DNA of 64,000 bases, taken from contig MEQL01000012.1 of NCBI GenBank assembly GCA_001770205.1, positions 82,897-146,896 of the forward strand, read 5' to 3'. The position numbers and the translations under genes were made by a program. Position 1 is the first letter of the stretch. The number at the start of each line of letters is the position of its first letter. The stretch comes from Bdellovibrionales bacterium RIFOXYD12_FULL_39_22 (GTDB lineage: Bacteria > Bdellovibrionota > Bacteriovoracia > Bacteriovoracales > Bacteriovoracaceae). Shown in pieces: positions 54,218-62,695 of the stretch. The notes beneath the pieces are model-generated. The model searched no databases. It worked only from the letters and a program-made list of their open reading frames with translations, and was not told the DNA's origin.

Positions 54218-55266
54218 AGCGACTAACCATTTTAGGCGCCACCGGCTACACCGGAACTCTTATTTGCCAACTCTTAGAGGAAAAAAAAATTCCTTTCACT
54301 GCCGCTGTACGAAGTCTTGAAAAACTCCCCTTCTATAATCAGTTAAAAGCATCTGTTAAAGTTGATCTGGCCAACCTAAATGAAATAACTCAACTTCTAA
54401 AACAAACCGATATCTTGGTAAATTGTGTAGGGCCCTATTCTCTCTTTGGGCCGATACTAATGAAGGAGTTGCGCAAATATCCTATTTACTATCTGGATCT
54501 CTCTGGGGAGCAAAGTTTTGTTAAAAACTCTCTTGATCAACACCTTCCAAATAGTGCTTACATTATTCACTCTTGTTCTTTTGAGTCGGCACTCGTTGAT
54601 CTTTTGGCCTTTAACTTTCTGGATTCTAAAAAAAATTACCATCTCATCAATTCCTTTTACTATTTTGATTCAGCAAATCCTTCTCGTGGCACTCGCTTTA
54701 CAATGAAAGTTCATGGATACTTTGACCAATTTGCTATTAATCACGGCCAGCTAATAAAAATTACACGGCCTTTTGCTCTCAACTCTCTTAACTTTCCTCA
54801 ACTAGAAAATTTAACCTCAGCGCTCTTCACTCCTTATCCCGAAGTTTTATTTTTTCATAAAAACTTTCAAGTGCAAGAATGTGGAAGTTTCTTGATAATG
54901 GATGAAGCGATGATTCAATTTGCGCTGGCGCGCACCAACCACGCCCCTCCGCCTCTTGAGAGTGTGGTGGCAAAATTAGCAAACACTCAACTATCTGGGC
55001 CGGCCCCCGAAGTTCGTCAAAAGCAATTTTTTCGCATCTTCATAATGGCCGAAGAAGCGGCCGGGGTAAAAAAACTAATATCCCTTGCAGGATATGATAT
55101 GTATGGAATAACTGCCAAACTTGCCGTACAGGCCGCAGAGTTTTTATTAATAGGTGATAAAAAATTAGGCCAAACAGTTTCTCCGGCAGAAGCATTTCAT
55201 GCCGATGGCCTACTTCAAAAAATTACTCACGATGCCAATCTAAGCTCTTCATCGATTTGCTTATAG
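54214..55266 (+). CDS. saccharopine dehydrogenase-like protein (trans-acting enoyl reductase type)
   Basis: A 350-residue Rossmann protein. The nucleotide-binding GATGYTG occupies residues 8-14, and VNCVGPYSLFG near residue 70 and the DLSGEQSF segment place it in the saccharopine dehydrogenase-like group that includes trans-acting enoyl reductases of mycobacterial polyketide pathways. In this operon, which has no FabI, it is the natural candidate for reducing enoyl-ACP. It is the last gene; the next gene is convergent 10 bases away. Enzyme activity is inferred. Confidence 0.8.
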   Translation: MKRLTILGATGYTGTLICQLLEEKKIPFTAAVRSLEKLPFYNQLKASVKVDLANLNEITQLLKQTDILVNCVGPYSLFGPILMKELRKYPIYYLDLSGEQSFVKNSLDQHLPNSAYIIHSCSFESALVDLLAFNFLDSKKNYHLINSFYYFDSANPSRGTRFTMKVHGYFDQFAINHGQLIKITRPFALNSLNFPQLENLTSALFTPYPEVLFFHKNFQVQECGSFLIMDEAMIQFALARTNHAPPPLESVVAKLANTQLSGPAPEVRQKQFFRIFIMAEEAAGVKKLISLAGYDMYGITAKLAVQAAEFLLIGDKKLGQTVSPAEAFHADGLLQKITHDANLSSSSICL

Positions 55267-55276
55267 GCCGATTTTG

Positions 55277-55699
55277 CTATGGGATAGCTAATTCGGGTAA
55301 AATCACAATTCCTTGAATTTTTTGCCGCGCAATTATATTGCCCATAGATTCCACTCCCTTTAATTCAGGTAGTGAATGAACACGTAACGTCTCAGGGGCA
55401 GAGGGAGCATCTAAAACAATCTTCTTATTGCCTACCAAAATGGAATCTACATCTTCAATATATAAAACTTCACCATTTGCAACAAAAATCTTAATAGCGG
55501 CCATGGATGCGCGCTTACCGGCGCCGGTTAACTCGCCAGCTAAAATTTTATATCCCGACTCCTCCAAATGGATAACATCGATACCACTTCGAAGTAAAAC
55601 ATTTCTTACTGCCTGGCCAGCACCTGTTAATTCACCTCCAAAACTCTCCATAGAAAAGATAACTAACAAAATCAAGAGCGATAAAATTACTTTTTTCAT
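55277..55699 (-). CDS. small exported protein with duplicated GELTGAG motif
   Basis: A 140-residue protein with a signal peptide (KKVILSLLILLVIFSMESFG). The motif GELTGAG occurs twice, near residues 22 and 55, each followed by a basic or polar helix-like segment (QAVRNVLLRSG and KRASMAAIKIF), suggesting an internal duplication of about 32 residues. It overlaps the regulator stop by four bases (ATGA type coupling). No family recognised. It is probably periplasmic or outer-membrane, working with the regulator's regulon. Confidence 0.6.
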   Translation of the reverse strand: MKKVILSLLILLVIFSMESFGGELTGAGQAVRNVLLRSGIDVIHLEESGYKILAGELTGAGKRASMAAIKIFVANGEVLYIEDVDSILVGNKKIVLDAPSAPETLRVHSLPELKGVESMGNIIARQKIQGIVILPELAIP

Positions 55700-56493
55700 T
55701 GTAAGACTCCAGGTTTTTTAGAAGACTCAATGGTATCTGCTAAATTGACAGTAAAATATGGAATCATCCCTTGATTACTCTCTTCTTTCATAATGGCCAA
55801 AGTCTTTTTGGCCGCCTCTCTTTGCACATCTTTAATTTTTTTTATTCCATCCTCATTCATTGATTCAGATAGTGTGTAAAAGATATTTTTATTATCACTT
55901 AACTCTTCTGGCTTGTAAAATTCTACCAACTCTTTTAAATGTTTCTTGGCCAAGAAAAGGTCTATGGAAAAATTTTTTTCCTTAGCATGAATCTCTCCGT
56001 TATTATGAACATTAAGAAAATTGGCCTCTTTTAAAAGATCATACTTTGCCACACCAATTTCGCCAAACATCTCTTTTATTTTTGCCAGTGTTGTCCCACA
56101 GCGATTAGCGGCCAATTTATAAATTAGATAGCTGGTAGTATCTTTTAACGCCTCATTGATCTCATCAGAAAAAACATATTCTTTGTTGTCAGTATAAACA
56201 TAACCACCAAAGGCCCGATTCAACATCTCTCCCACTGGCCCATCCACAGATTTTAGCAGAGTGGGAACTCTCTTTTCTTTATAGATCGTGCTGATAATGT
56301 TTAATACCGTATGAGGGGCGGGTTCGTTTTTAGTAGATTGATGAATAATTCGACGTAATGTTGTTGTCCCCACTCCCGACTTTTTGGCCAATCCATTTAT
56401 GCTCATATTTGGATACCGCTCAAAATATTGATTAATTAAAACCTTCAGTTGATCATTTATGGAAGATGTTGGTTGTTGGGTTTCATTTTTCAC
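55696..56493 (-). CDS. HTH regulator of the TIGR02147/DUF4423-like type
   Basis: A 265-residue protein with an N-terminal helix-turn-helix (MSINGLAKKSGVGTTTLRRII near residue 30) and a helical body containing YLIYKLAANRCGTTLAKIKEMFGEIG. The sequence style matches regulators common in Bdellovibrio-like bacteria (TIGR02147/DUF4423), though I assign this from pattern only. It is the first gene of a unit with the small exported protein. It could control that protein; no operator was identified. Confidence 0.6.
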   Translation of the reverse strand: MKNETQQPTSSINDQLKVLINQYFERYPNMSINGLAKKSGVGTTTLRRIIHQSTKNEPAPHTVLNIISTIYKEKRVPTLLKSVDGPVGEMLNRAFGGYVYTDNKEYVFSDEINEALKDTTSYLIYKLAANRCGTTLAKIKEMFGEIGVAKYDLLKEANFLNVHNNGEIHAKEKNFSIDLFLAKKHLKELVEFYKPEELSDNKNIFYTLSESMNEDGIKKIKDVQREAAKKTLAIMKEESNQGMIPYFTVNLADTIESSKKPGVLQ

Positions 56494-56649
56494 AATTATT
56501 ATTCCCTCACAACTAACTTTTCCTCCTAATTTAAAAATATAGCAATAATATTTCTCTCCCCCATGCCTTATCGTGGCAATTGTAATATTTTTTTAAATTC
56601 TCTCCTCTTTCCACCAGGTAATTTCTTCACAGCAGTGCCACTTTGTCTC

Positions 56650-57444
56650 CTATCTAAAACGTAATCCGGGACGAACGGGACGCATAGGTGGCAGCGGCCG
56701 GGGAATAGGCGGTGGCCCGACTTCTCTACCACAAACAGCAGTTTTGACCTTAAAAGTCATTAGCCCACTCATATCCTGGCTATCCAATAATATCATGGCA
56801 TGGGCACGAGTGCCTGGAGTTCTGCTCATATCCATTGCTCTAATAACATTTTTTAGTTTTAGTAATACTCGATCCTCTCGATGCCCAATACAATGGCCTT
56901 TTATCGGAATAACAGTGCGTTGAGAAACAGTCCAATTTTCATCCGTCATACCTCTCCACTTTTTCAAAAAAAATGAATCATCTTTATTAGCACTATTACG
57001 CCCACCTCCACTCTCCCAAGACTCTAGATGGCTTTTAAATTGAGCAAACGCTCCTTCTTCAGTCATAGTATATCCACGAAAATCAGATGACACTTCTAAG
57101 GCAGAAATAACTCGTCCAGCAGGAACAACTACGGGAATTGCAATATTACATACCTTATGATCAAGCGTTATCATCCCTTTACTTTGAGCAACTGGATTAT
57201 CGGCACTTGCTTCATTATTGTCATTTTCTCCTTTGTACTGAGGAACTTCCGCAATAAAGTCATCAAAAATAATTGTCAGAACTTGCCCATCTGGACTAGT
57301 GGTAACACTAGATGTCCCCGCGCGACAACCAGTTCCGCGCAACGTGGGATTTTCAAAGCGCATGTTTGCGGCATATCCCAAAGAAGTTGTGAGCAACAAC
57401 ATCCCACTAAAAACTACCATCATCTTTATAAATTTTTTACACAT
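56650..57444 (-). CDS. secreted DUF4360-type protein
   Basis: A 264-residue protein with signal peptide (MMVVFSGMLLLTTSLGYA) and the DUF4360 signature: RGTGCRAGTSSVTTSPDGQVLTIIFDDF near the N terminus, then CNIAIPVVVPAGRVIS and SDFRGYTM. It has a Pro/Arg-rich tail (GPPPIPRPLPPMRPVRPG). ATG 57444 has AAGGAG upstream; an ATG-like start at 57489 is less likely. A paralogue lies divergently 326 bases away. The family is found in secreted proteins of bacteria and fungi and has no known activity. Confidence 0.83.
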   Translation of the reverse strand: MCKKFIKMMVVFSGMLLLTTSLGYAANMRFENPTLRGTGCRAGTSSVTTSPDGQVLTIIFDDFIAEVPQYKGENDNNEASADNPVAQSKGMITLDHKVCNIAIPVVVPAGRVISALEVSSDFRGYTMTEEGAFAQFKSHLESWESGGGRNSANKDDSFFLKKWRGMTDENWTVSQRTVIPIKGHCIGHREDRVLLKLKNVIRAMDMSRTPGTRAHAMILLDSQDMSGLMTFKVKTAVCGREVGPPPIPRPLPPMRPVRPGLRFR

Positions 57445-57521
57445 CCAAATTTCTCCTTGTTCATCGTTTCTTTTGTTTGCCTTCGTCATCTCTCACCGTC
57501 CTCCTTCTTTATTAACTAAAA

Positions 57522-57550
57522 TTTTCACAAAAAAAAACTTCTTCTATAAT
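57522..57550 (+). promoter_or_regulatory. predicted promoter of the plus-strand DUF4360 gene
   Basis: TTTTCA (57522-57527), 17-base spacer, perfect TATAAT (57545-57550). It would give a leader of roughly 210 bases before ATG 57771, longer than usual, which includes a palindrome at 57565-57580. Confidence 0.45.
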
Positions 57551-57564
57551 GTTTGAAAGCATTC

Positions 57565-57580
57565 TGCGCCACTTGGCGCA
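57565..57580. promoter_or_regulatory. 16-base interrupted palindrome in DUF4360 intergenic region
   Basis: TGCGCCA-CT-TGGCGCA, seven-base arms and two-base centre. A half site TGGCGCA recurs near 57602-57609. It lies just after the predicted promoter start and could be an operator or a leader hairpin. Confidence 0.45.
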
Positions 57581-57770
57581 TTTACTCCTAGCAATCGTCC
57601 ACGTGGCGCACTTTTCATTACACGGCAGCAAATTGCAATTGCCGAACGAAAAATTATCAGCGATTTTGTAAGCATGATCAAAATGTGAATTCCAGGAAGG
57701 GTTCGTTTTGATAAAAAACTAAAACCTGGCCGGGAAGACAACGTGGCCTTAACCTTAGGAGGAAAAAATT

Positions 57771-58373
57771 ATGAAGTATCTACTAACATCTCTTTCACTG
57801 TTTGTTTCATTAGCACTTTTTGTCGGATCAGCAATGGCCGATGACATCTCTTTAGGAGAACCTGGATATGGTGGAACTGGCTGTCCACAAGGTTCCGCCT
57901 CCGCCACCTTGAGTCCCGATGGAAAAGAGTTAAGCATTATCTTTGACCAATTTGTTGTAGAAGCTGGAGGGGCCACACGCCGATCTATCGGTCGAAAAAG
58001 TTGTAACGTCTCTATTCCAGTTCATGTGCCAGGCGGCTTTAGTATCTCTCTAATTGATGCCGACTACCGAGGATACGTAATGCTTCCACGTAGCGCTTCT
58101 GCTACTTTCACTGCTGAGTACTTTTTTGCCGGACAAAGAGGCCCAATGTTCTCTAAAGTTTTCTCGGGCCCAACTGATACTGACTATACTTTAGAAGATA
58201 CTCTTGGAATTTTTGCTAACGTTTGGTCGGCCTGCGGTACTGACGTAAACCTACGAGTCAATGCCAGCATGCGTGTTATGACCAGATTAAATCAAGAGGC
58301 ACTTGCAACTGTTGACTCTGCCGATTTCTCTGCAGGGATTGTTTACCGAATTGCCTTCCGTCGTTGCCACTAG
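57771..58373 (+). CDS. secreted DUF4360-type protein, second copy
   Basis: A 200-residue protein with signal peptide (KYLLTSLSLFVSLALFVGSAMA) and the same family signature as its divergent neighbour: GGTGCPQGSASATLSPDG, LSIIFDQFVVEAG, CNVSIPVHVPGGFSIS and YRGYVML. Four Cys are placed as in the family and should form disulfides. AGGAGG precedes ATG 57771. It lacks the Pro-rich tail of the first copy. A strong terminator follows the stop. Probably a duplicated gene pair that diverged. Confidence 0.85.
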   Translation: MKYLLTSLSLFVSLALFVGSAMADDISLGEPGYGGTGCPQGSASATLSPDGKELSIIFDQFVVEAGGATRRSIGRKSCNVSIPVHVPGGFSISLIDADYRGYVMLPRSASATFTAEYFFAGQRGPMFSKVFSGPTDTDYTLEDTLGIFANVWSACGTDVNLRVNASMRVMTRLNQEALATVDSADFSAGIVYRIAFRRCH

Positions 58374-58416
58374 TCATCAAACAACGCCGTCTATCATCAG
58401 CCTCTTGATGAGCAAA

Positions 58417-58449
58417 GAACCCCAGAAGAAATTCTGGGGTTCTCATTTT
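58417..58449 (+). terminator. strong intrinsic terminator
   Basis: GAACCCCAGAA pairs with TTCTGGGGTTC over eleven bases around a GAAA tetraloop, followed by TCATTTT. It ends transcription of the DUF4360 gene before the enoyl-CoA hydratase gene. Confidence 0.8.
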
Positions 58450-58521
58450 GATCACTCGCCTATTGCTGTTAAATATGCTACTATTTTTTTCTAATAATTA
58501 AATAATCTGAGGATTAAAATC

Positions 58522-59337
58522 ATGAGTTTTTATCAGCGTCCCTTTGCCGATCTTCTAATTACTACGAATAAACATCTTTTAACCATTACACTTAATCGGC
58601 CAGAACAAAGCAATGCTATCTCATTACCAATGATTGACTCCCTTAAACAGGTTCTCTCTTATGCCGATACTGATAATGAAATTCGCGTTATTATCCTAAC
58701 TGGCGCGGGAAAAAGTTTTTGCGCCGGTGGAGATGTCAAGGCCATGGAAGAACAAAGTGGGATGTTTGCCGGCGAATCCAATGAATTGCGTAATCGCTAT
58801 ATTCAAGGAATCCAAGAAATTCCTCGCAGTATAGAAGCTCTTCAAACCCCAATTATAGCTATGGTCAACGGCCCGGCGATCGGTGCCGGCTGTGATTTAT
58901 CAGTAATGTGTGATCTTCGCGTGGCCGGAAAATCTGCCAAGTTTGCCGAGACTTTTTCTAAACTATCGCTAGTTCCTGGAGATGGAGGAACTTTTTTTTT
59001 GCAACGAGTAGTCGGCTACTCTAAGGCCATGGAGATGTTTTTAACTGGCGATAGTTATAATGGCGAACAAGCACTTGCCATGGGGCTTATAAATAAACTG
59101 TGCGACGATAATAATCTGGAAAATGAAACCTTTGAATTGGCCACAAAAATTTCGCAAAATGGCCCTATTGCTCAGGCCATGACCAAGCAAGCATTGAAGG
59201 CCTATAAGTTTTCGGATCTTTCTTCCCAACTAAATATGCTGGCCACCTTCCAAGGCATTGCTCAACGAACTCATGATCATCAGGAAGGGCTGGCGGCACT
59301 AAAAGAGAGACGCTCTCCTCAATTTAAAGGCAACTAA
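58522..59337 (+). CDS. enoyl-CoA hydratase/isomerase family protein
   Basis: A 271-residue crotonase-fold enzyme. The oxyanion-hole motifs are present: GKSFCAGGDVKAM near residue 68 and NGPAIGAGCDLSVMCD near 115; SLVPGDGGTFFLQRVVG near 150 keeps a region where hydratases carry catalytic Glu but reads GDGG, so hydratase activity is uncertain. It acts on acyl-CoA in fatty-acid breakdown or a related path. Six bases before the exporter gene, likely co-transcribed. Confidence 0.9.
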   Translation: MSFYQRPFADLLITTNKHLLTITLNRPEQSNAISLPMIDSLKQVLSYADTDNEIRVIILTGAGKSFCAGGDVKAMEEQSGMFAGESNELRNRYIQGIQEIPRSIEALQTPIIAMVNGPAIGAGCDLSVMCDLRVAGKSAKFAETFSKLSLVPGDGGTFFLQRVVGYSKAMEMFLTGDSYNGEQALAMGLINKLCDDNNLENETFELATKISQNGPIAQAMTKQALKAYKFSDLSSQLNMLATFQGIAQRTHDHQEGLAALKERRSPQFKGN

Positions 59338-59341
59338 AATC

Positions 59342-61054
59342 ATGCGCACCTTCATTTTTAATTTTCGCCCTTATATCTCCCAGCATTGGACAAGAATTAT
59401 TGGCTCAATCGTACTCTCCTTTGCCTTGGCCGGAATCAAAGGTTATCAAATATATTTGGTAAGGCCTATCTTTGATAAAGGTCTGGCCCCTAACGCTACT
59501 TTTCGCAGCATTTTTATTTTAGCATCACTGCTATTGGCACTGTCACTTATCAATTTTCCTATTCGCTTTTTGCACTTTTACTGGATCCGTTTCGTCGAAG
59601 AACGAGTAATGTGTGACTTACGTCTTAAATTAATGGCAAAATTTCAAAGACTGCCAATGTCATATTACTCTACTGCCAAACAAGGAAAACTGATTTCTGC
59701 TTTAACCAATGATACTACCATCATTGCCCAAGGCCTTCGCGCCATTATCGATATCATTAGAGAGCCAGTTACCGCTATTATCATGTTAGGAGTGGCAATG
59801 TATCATGATTGGCAATTGACGCTTGTAATGCTCATCGTTACTCCACTTTTTCTGGCCATTTTTATTGCCACTGGTAAAAAATTAAAACGAACACAAGAAG
59901 TTGTTCAAGAAGATTTGGCCATTATGGCCCACAATGCCACCGAAGGGATCATGGGACAAAAAATTTCCAAGGCATTTAATCTGCAAAATTATATTATTTT
60001 ACGTTTTCATAAGGCCCAGGAACTTTTTTTTAAATCTAAAATCAAAACTACCTTCATTGAAGAATTCACTCATCCATTAGTAGAAGTTGTTGGCGCACTG
60101 GCCTTTTCCGGAGTAATTGTCTTCGCCCACTTTCGCATCACCTCAGGACAATTATCCACCGGAGGATTTGTCAGCTTTGTGGCCGCACTGGCCATGGTTA
60201 TGGATCCTATTCGCAAATATTCCCAGGCCAACGTTAAATTGAGTCAGGCCACCGCCGGAGGAGATCGCGTTTTCTCTCTACTGGCCTTAGATGAAGAAAT
60301 AGACCGCGGCCAACTTATGCTTGATAAATTTCATCACTCCATTGAGTTGAAAAATGTCACCTTCTCCTACGGAGAGGGCGCTATTATTAAAAATCTCTCA
60401 CTTACTATAAACAAAGGCCAAAAAGTGGCATTGATAGGTCTTTCTGGCTCTGGCAAATCGACTATAATCAATTTGCTGCTAGGCCTTTATCCCATAAATA
60501 GCGGAGAGATTCTCATTGATGGCCATCCGATAGGCTCCATTAAATTACAATCACTGCGAAAAATCTTTGGACTTGTTAGCCAAGATATCTTTTTATTCAA
60601 CGATACCATTCGAGAAAATTTGCAGGTGGGAAAAAACATCTCTGATAAAGATCTTCAGCGTGCACTTAAAATTTCTTATGCCGATAACTTCATTCGCGAA
60701 CTGCCTCGACAACTAGACACAGTAATAGGAGATCGAGGCACACGCCTTTCGGGGGGGCAACAACAACGGTTAACTATTGCCCGCGCTTTTTTACAAAACA
60801 ATGACGTACTACTTTTTGATGAGGCCACTTCGGCATTGGATAACGAATCAGAAAAAATTGTCCAACAGGCACTAGAAGAGTTAGCGCAGGAAAAAACAGT
60901 TGTGGCCGTGGCACATAGATTATCGACAATTCAAAATTACGATCAAATCTATGTTCTAAAGGCCGGAGAGCTAATTGAGCAAGGCACTCACTCTACCCTT
61001 ATGGCCAATAACTCTGACTATGCTCGGCTGTATGAGCTAAGTCAGAAAGTATAA
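59342..61054 (+). CDS. MsbA-like ABC transporter (fused membrane and ATPase domains)
   Basis: A 570-residue half-transporter with six predicted transmembrane helices in residues 1-310 and an ATPase domain after 330. Walker A is GLSGSGKSTIINLL, signature LSGGQQQRLTIARAF, Walker B VLLFDEATSALD, and the H loop VAVAHRLSTI. The order and length match MsbA-type lipid exporters, which flip lipid A precursor or other lipids across the inner membrane. It works as a homodimer. Which lipid is exported is not shown by sequence. Confidence 0.9.
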   Translation: MRTFIFNFRPYISQHWTRIIGSIVLSFALAGIKGYQIYLVRPIFDKGLAPNATFRSIFILASLLLALSLINFPIRFLHFYWIRFVEERVMCDLRLKLMAKFQRLPMSYYSTAKQGKLISALTNDTTIIAQGLRAIIDIIREPVTAIIMLGVAMYHDWQLTLVMLIVTPLFLAIFIATGKKLKRTQEVVQEDLAIMAHNATEGIMGQKISKAFNLQNYIILRFHKAQELFFKSKIKTTFIEEFTHPLVEVVGALAFSGVIVFAHFRITSGQLSTGGFVSFVAALAMVMDPIRKYSQANVKLSQATAGGDRVFSLLALDEEIDRGQLMLDKFHHSIELKNVTFSYGEGAIIKNLSLTINKGQKVALIGLSGSGKSTIINLLLGLYPINSGEILIDGHPIGSIKLQSLRKIFGLVSQDIFLFNDTIRENLQVGKNISDKDLQRALKISYADNFIRELPRQLDTVIGDRGTRLSGGQQQRLTIARAFLQNNDVLLFDEATSALDNESEKIVQQALEELAQEKTVVAVAHRLSTIQNYDQIYVLKAGELIEQGTHSTLMANNSDYARLYELSQKV

Positions 61055-61309
61055 CTTAAACTTTTGCCTGAGATTATTTTAATCATCGTATATTTATGCC
61101 AAGATGATTTGGTTACAGAAACATGGCCGATTTCAAACTAAAATTGATCAGAACTATTGAGCATGCCCCAATTTCTTGTCACATTTTTTCAAAACAATTG
61201 TAAGCGAAAGTCACGTTTAAATGCATAATCTCCCGAAATGATTAGACTTACTTAATAATCACTTGTTTCTACCCCTGACTGTGTAAAAATATATTGATCG
61301 GAGGACACT

Positions 61310-62695
61310 ATGTACTTACTAACAGTAAATATTGAAGCATTTGTATTCGTAAGTTTGCTAATATTTATTGGTTGTACACCGTTTGTTGATCTAGCATCAA
61401 AGGATCTATGTAGCAATGGAAGTAGTTCTCTACAATCAAAATGTTCTGATGAATCAACCAAAACTGACACTCCGACCAACGAGGTTAACCAATCTCCAGA
61501 TGTTAACAACGGTAACATTGATAACCGTATTGAATTAGCATTTAGATCACAGAAAGCAATAGAATATGGTTTTGACTTCATGGAAACATTTGATGATTTA
61601 CTGGACTGGAAGCCTCTTGATATAAATGGTGTTCACTTGAATACCATTGTTCATTCCCATCACCCCAAAAGATTGAATGGGGCGAATACGTTGCTTAATA
61701 CGATGGATTATTGGAGCAGCTCACCAGCGCCGCACAATTTTATTATGGATCATAGGGAGCGAGGCGGTGTCATTTGGGATCCAAAAAATATTGGTAGCGG
61801 CAAGTCGCTAGTTATGAATGTCGCCGGGGCCCAGCAGGTGGATGGCCAAAATCATGGGATGACTAGATTTGGTGCTACTCTTTCTGCAACGGGCCTGGAT
61901 GTTGAGGAGAATGCGAAGGCCGGATATCGAAGCGATGCTTATGTATTTTTTATGGTCTATCATCCTCAGAATTATTACCCAACTTGCGTTGCTAGAAGCG
62001 GTGGTAAAACAAAAGCAGATTGTGGAGGTGTGGAGAGTGATTGTGGAGGTAGTAGTCCCTGTGGATATTTCAACGAAAGTGAACTTAAAAGCAGCGGTTA
62101 TGATTCATTTGCATCTACTGAAAAATTTATTTCTTGGGGAACGGCCGGTGTTACTCCATACACAACTTTCTTGACGACCCACTGGGGAATGGATGGGGAA
62201 TATCCAGTAGAGCCATATACTGGAACGAGTGCGATTATGTATCATGGCGTTCATAATAACTACCCAGAATTCCAATTTGAGGGAATGCATCATCTAACGG
62301 AGGGAAGAAGTGGATATACTTGCGCTAATGATTATGGCAAATACGATTACCCAGTTAATCCATACACCGGTGGGCATCCACCGCAAAATGAGTGGTACGG
62401 GGTGGAAGCAAGATTGGCGCCAAACGTGGTGGTAGATGAGAGTTCGGTGATGGAGTTGTGGTGGTATGAAAAAGATGGAACAGAACATTATCTTGGAAGT
62501 AGAAACAGTGGCCCTTGGATGTCCAGTTGTGATTTGGCAGCTGGCCTAACTGTAAATAGAATTTTTATTGGCGGTAATAATAGTAACACCTGGAAGATTG
62601 GGCCAAGAATGAAGGGTGAATATTATGTCGATGACTTTATTATTAACGGAACAAGGATTGGGCCTTTATATTTTCAGCGTAAATTAGAAAATTAA
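61310..62695 (+). CDS. lipoprotein of unknown function, possible jelly-roll domain
   Basis: A 461-residue protein with a lipobox (LLIFIGC) near residue 22 and a polar low-complexity linker rich in Ser, Asn and Thr to about residue 75. The rest is aromatic, Gly and Asn rich with many Tyr and Trp (DYWSSSPAPHNFIMDHRERGG, YHPQNYYPTC, WYGVEARLAPNVVVDESS) and looks like an all-beta sandwich of the kind found in polysaccharide-binding or lyase proteins. I do not assign an enzyme. GGAGG precedes ATG 61310. The 3' end overlaps the convergent outer-membrane protein gene by four bases. Confidence 0.65.
   Translation: MYLLTVNIEAFVFVSLLIFIGCTPFVDLASKDLCSNGSSSLQSKCSDESTKTDTPTNEVNQSPDVNNGNIDNRIELAFRSQKAIEYGFDFMETFDDLLDWKPLDINGVHLNTIVHSHHPKRLNGANTLLNTMDYWSSSPAPHNFIMDHRERGGVIWDPKNIGSGKSLVMNVAGAQQVDGQNHGMTRFGATLSATGLDVEENAKAGYRSDAYVFFMVYHPQNYYPTCVARSGGKTKADCGGVESDCGGSSPCGYFNESELKSSGYDSFASTEKFISWGTAGVTPYTTFLTTHWGMDGEYPVEPYTGTSAIMYHGVHNNYPEFQFEGMHHLTEGRSGYTCANDYGKYDYPVNPYTGGHPPQNEWYGVEARLAPNVVVDESSVMELWWYEKDGTEHYLGSRNSGPWMSSCDLAAGLTVNRIFIGGNNSNTWKIGPRMKGEYYVDDFIINGTRIGPLYFQRKLEN

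Noticed and set aside
45949..55266. Idea that the B12 rSAM gene and the lipid operon form a ladderane cluster
   Set aside because: Only one rSAM gene, separated by an oppositely oriented PLP gene; published ladderane clusters carry several rSAM and other genes absent here.
55276..55288. GCTAT-GGG-ATAGC hairpin between convergent genes
   Set aside because: Short five-base stem without a T tract on either strand, so not called a terminator.
57544..57741. 65-codon minus-strand frame between the DUF4360 genes
   Set aside because: No ribosome site and it runs through the palindrome and leader; the sequence shows promoter-like features instead.
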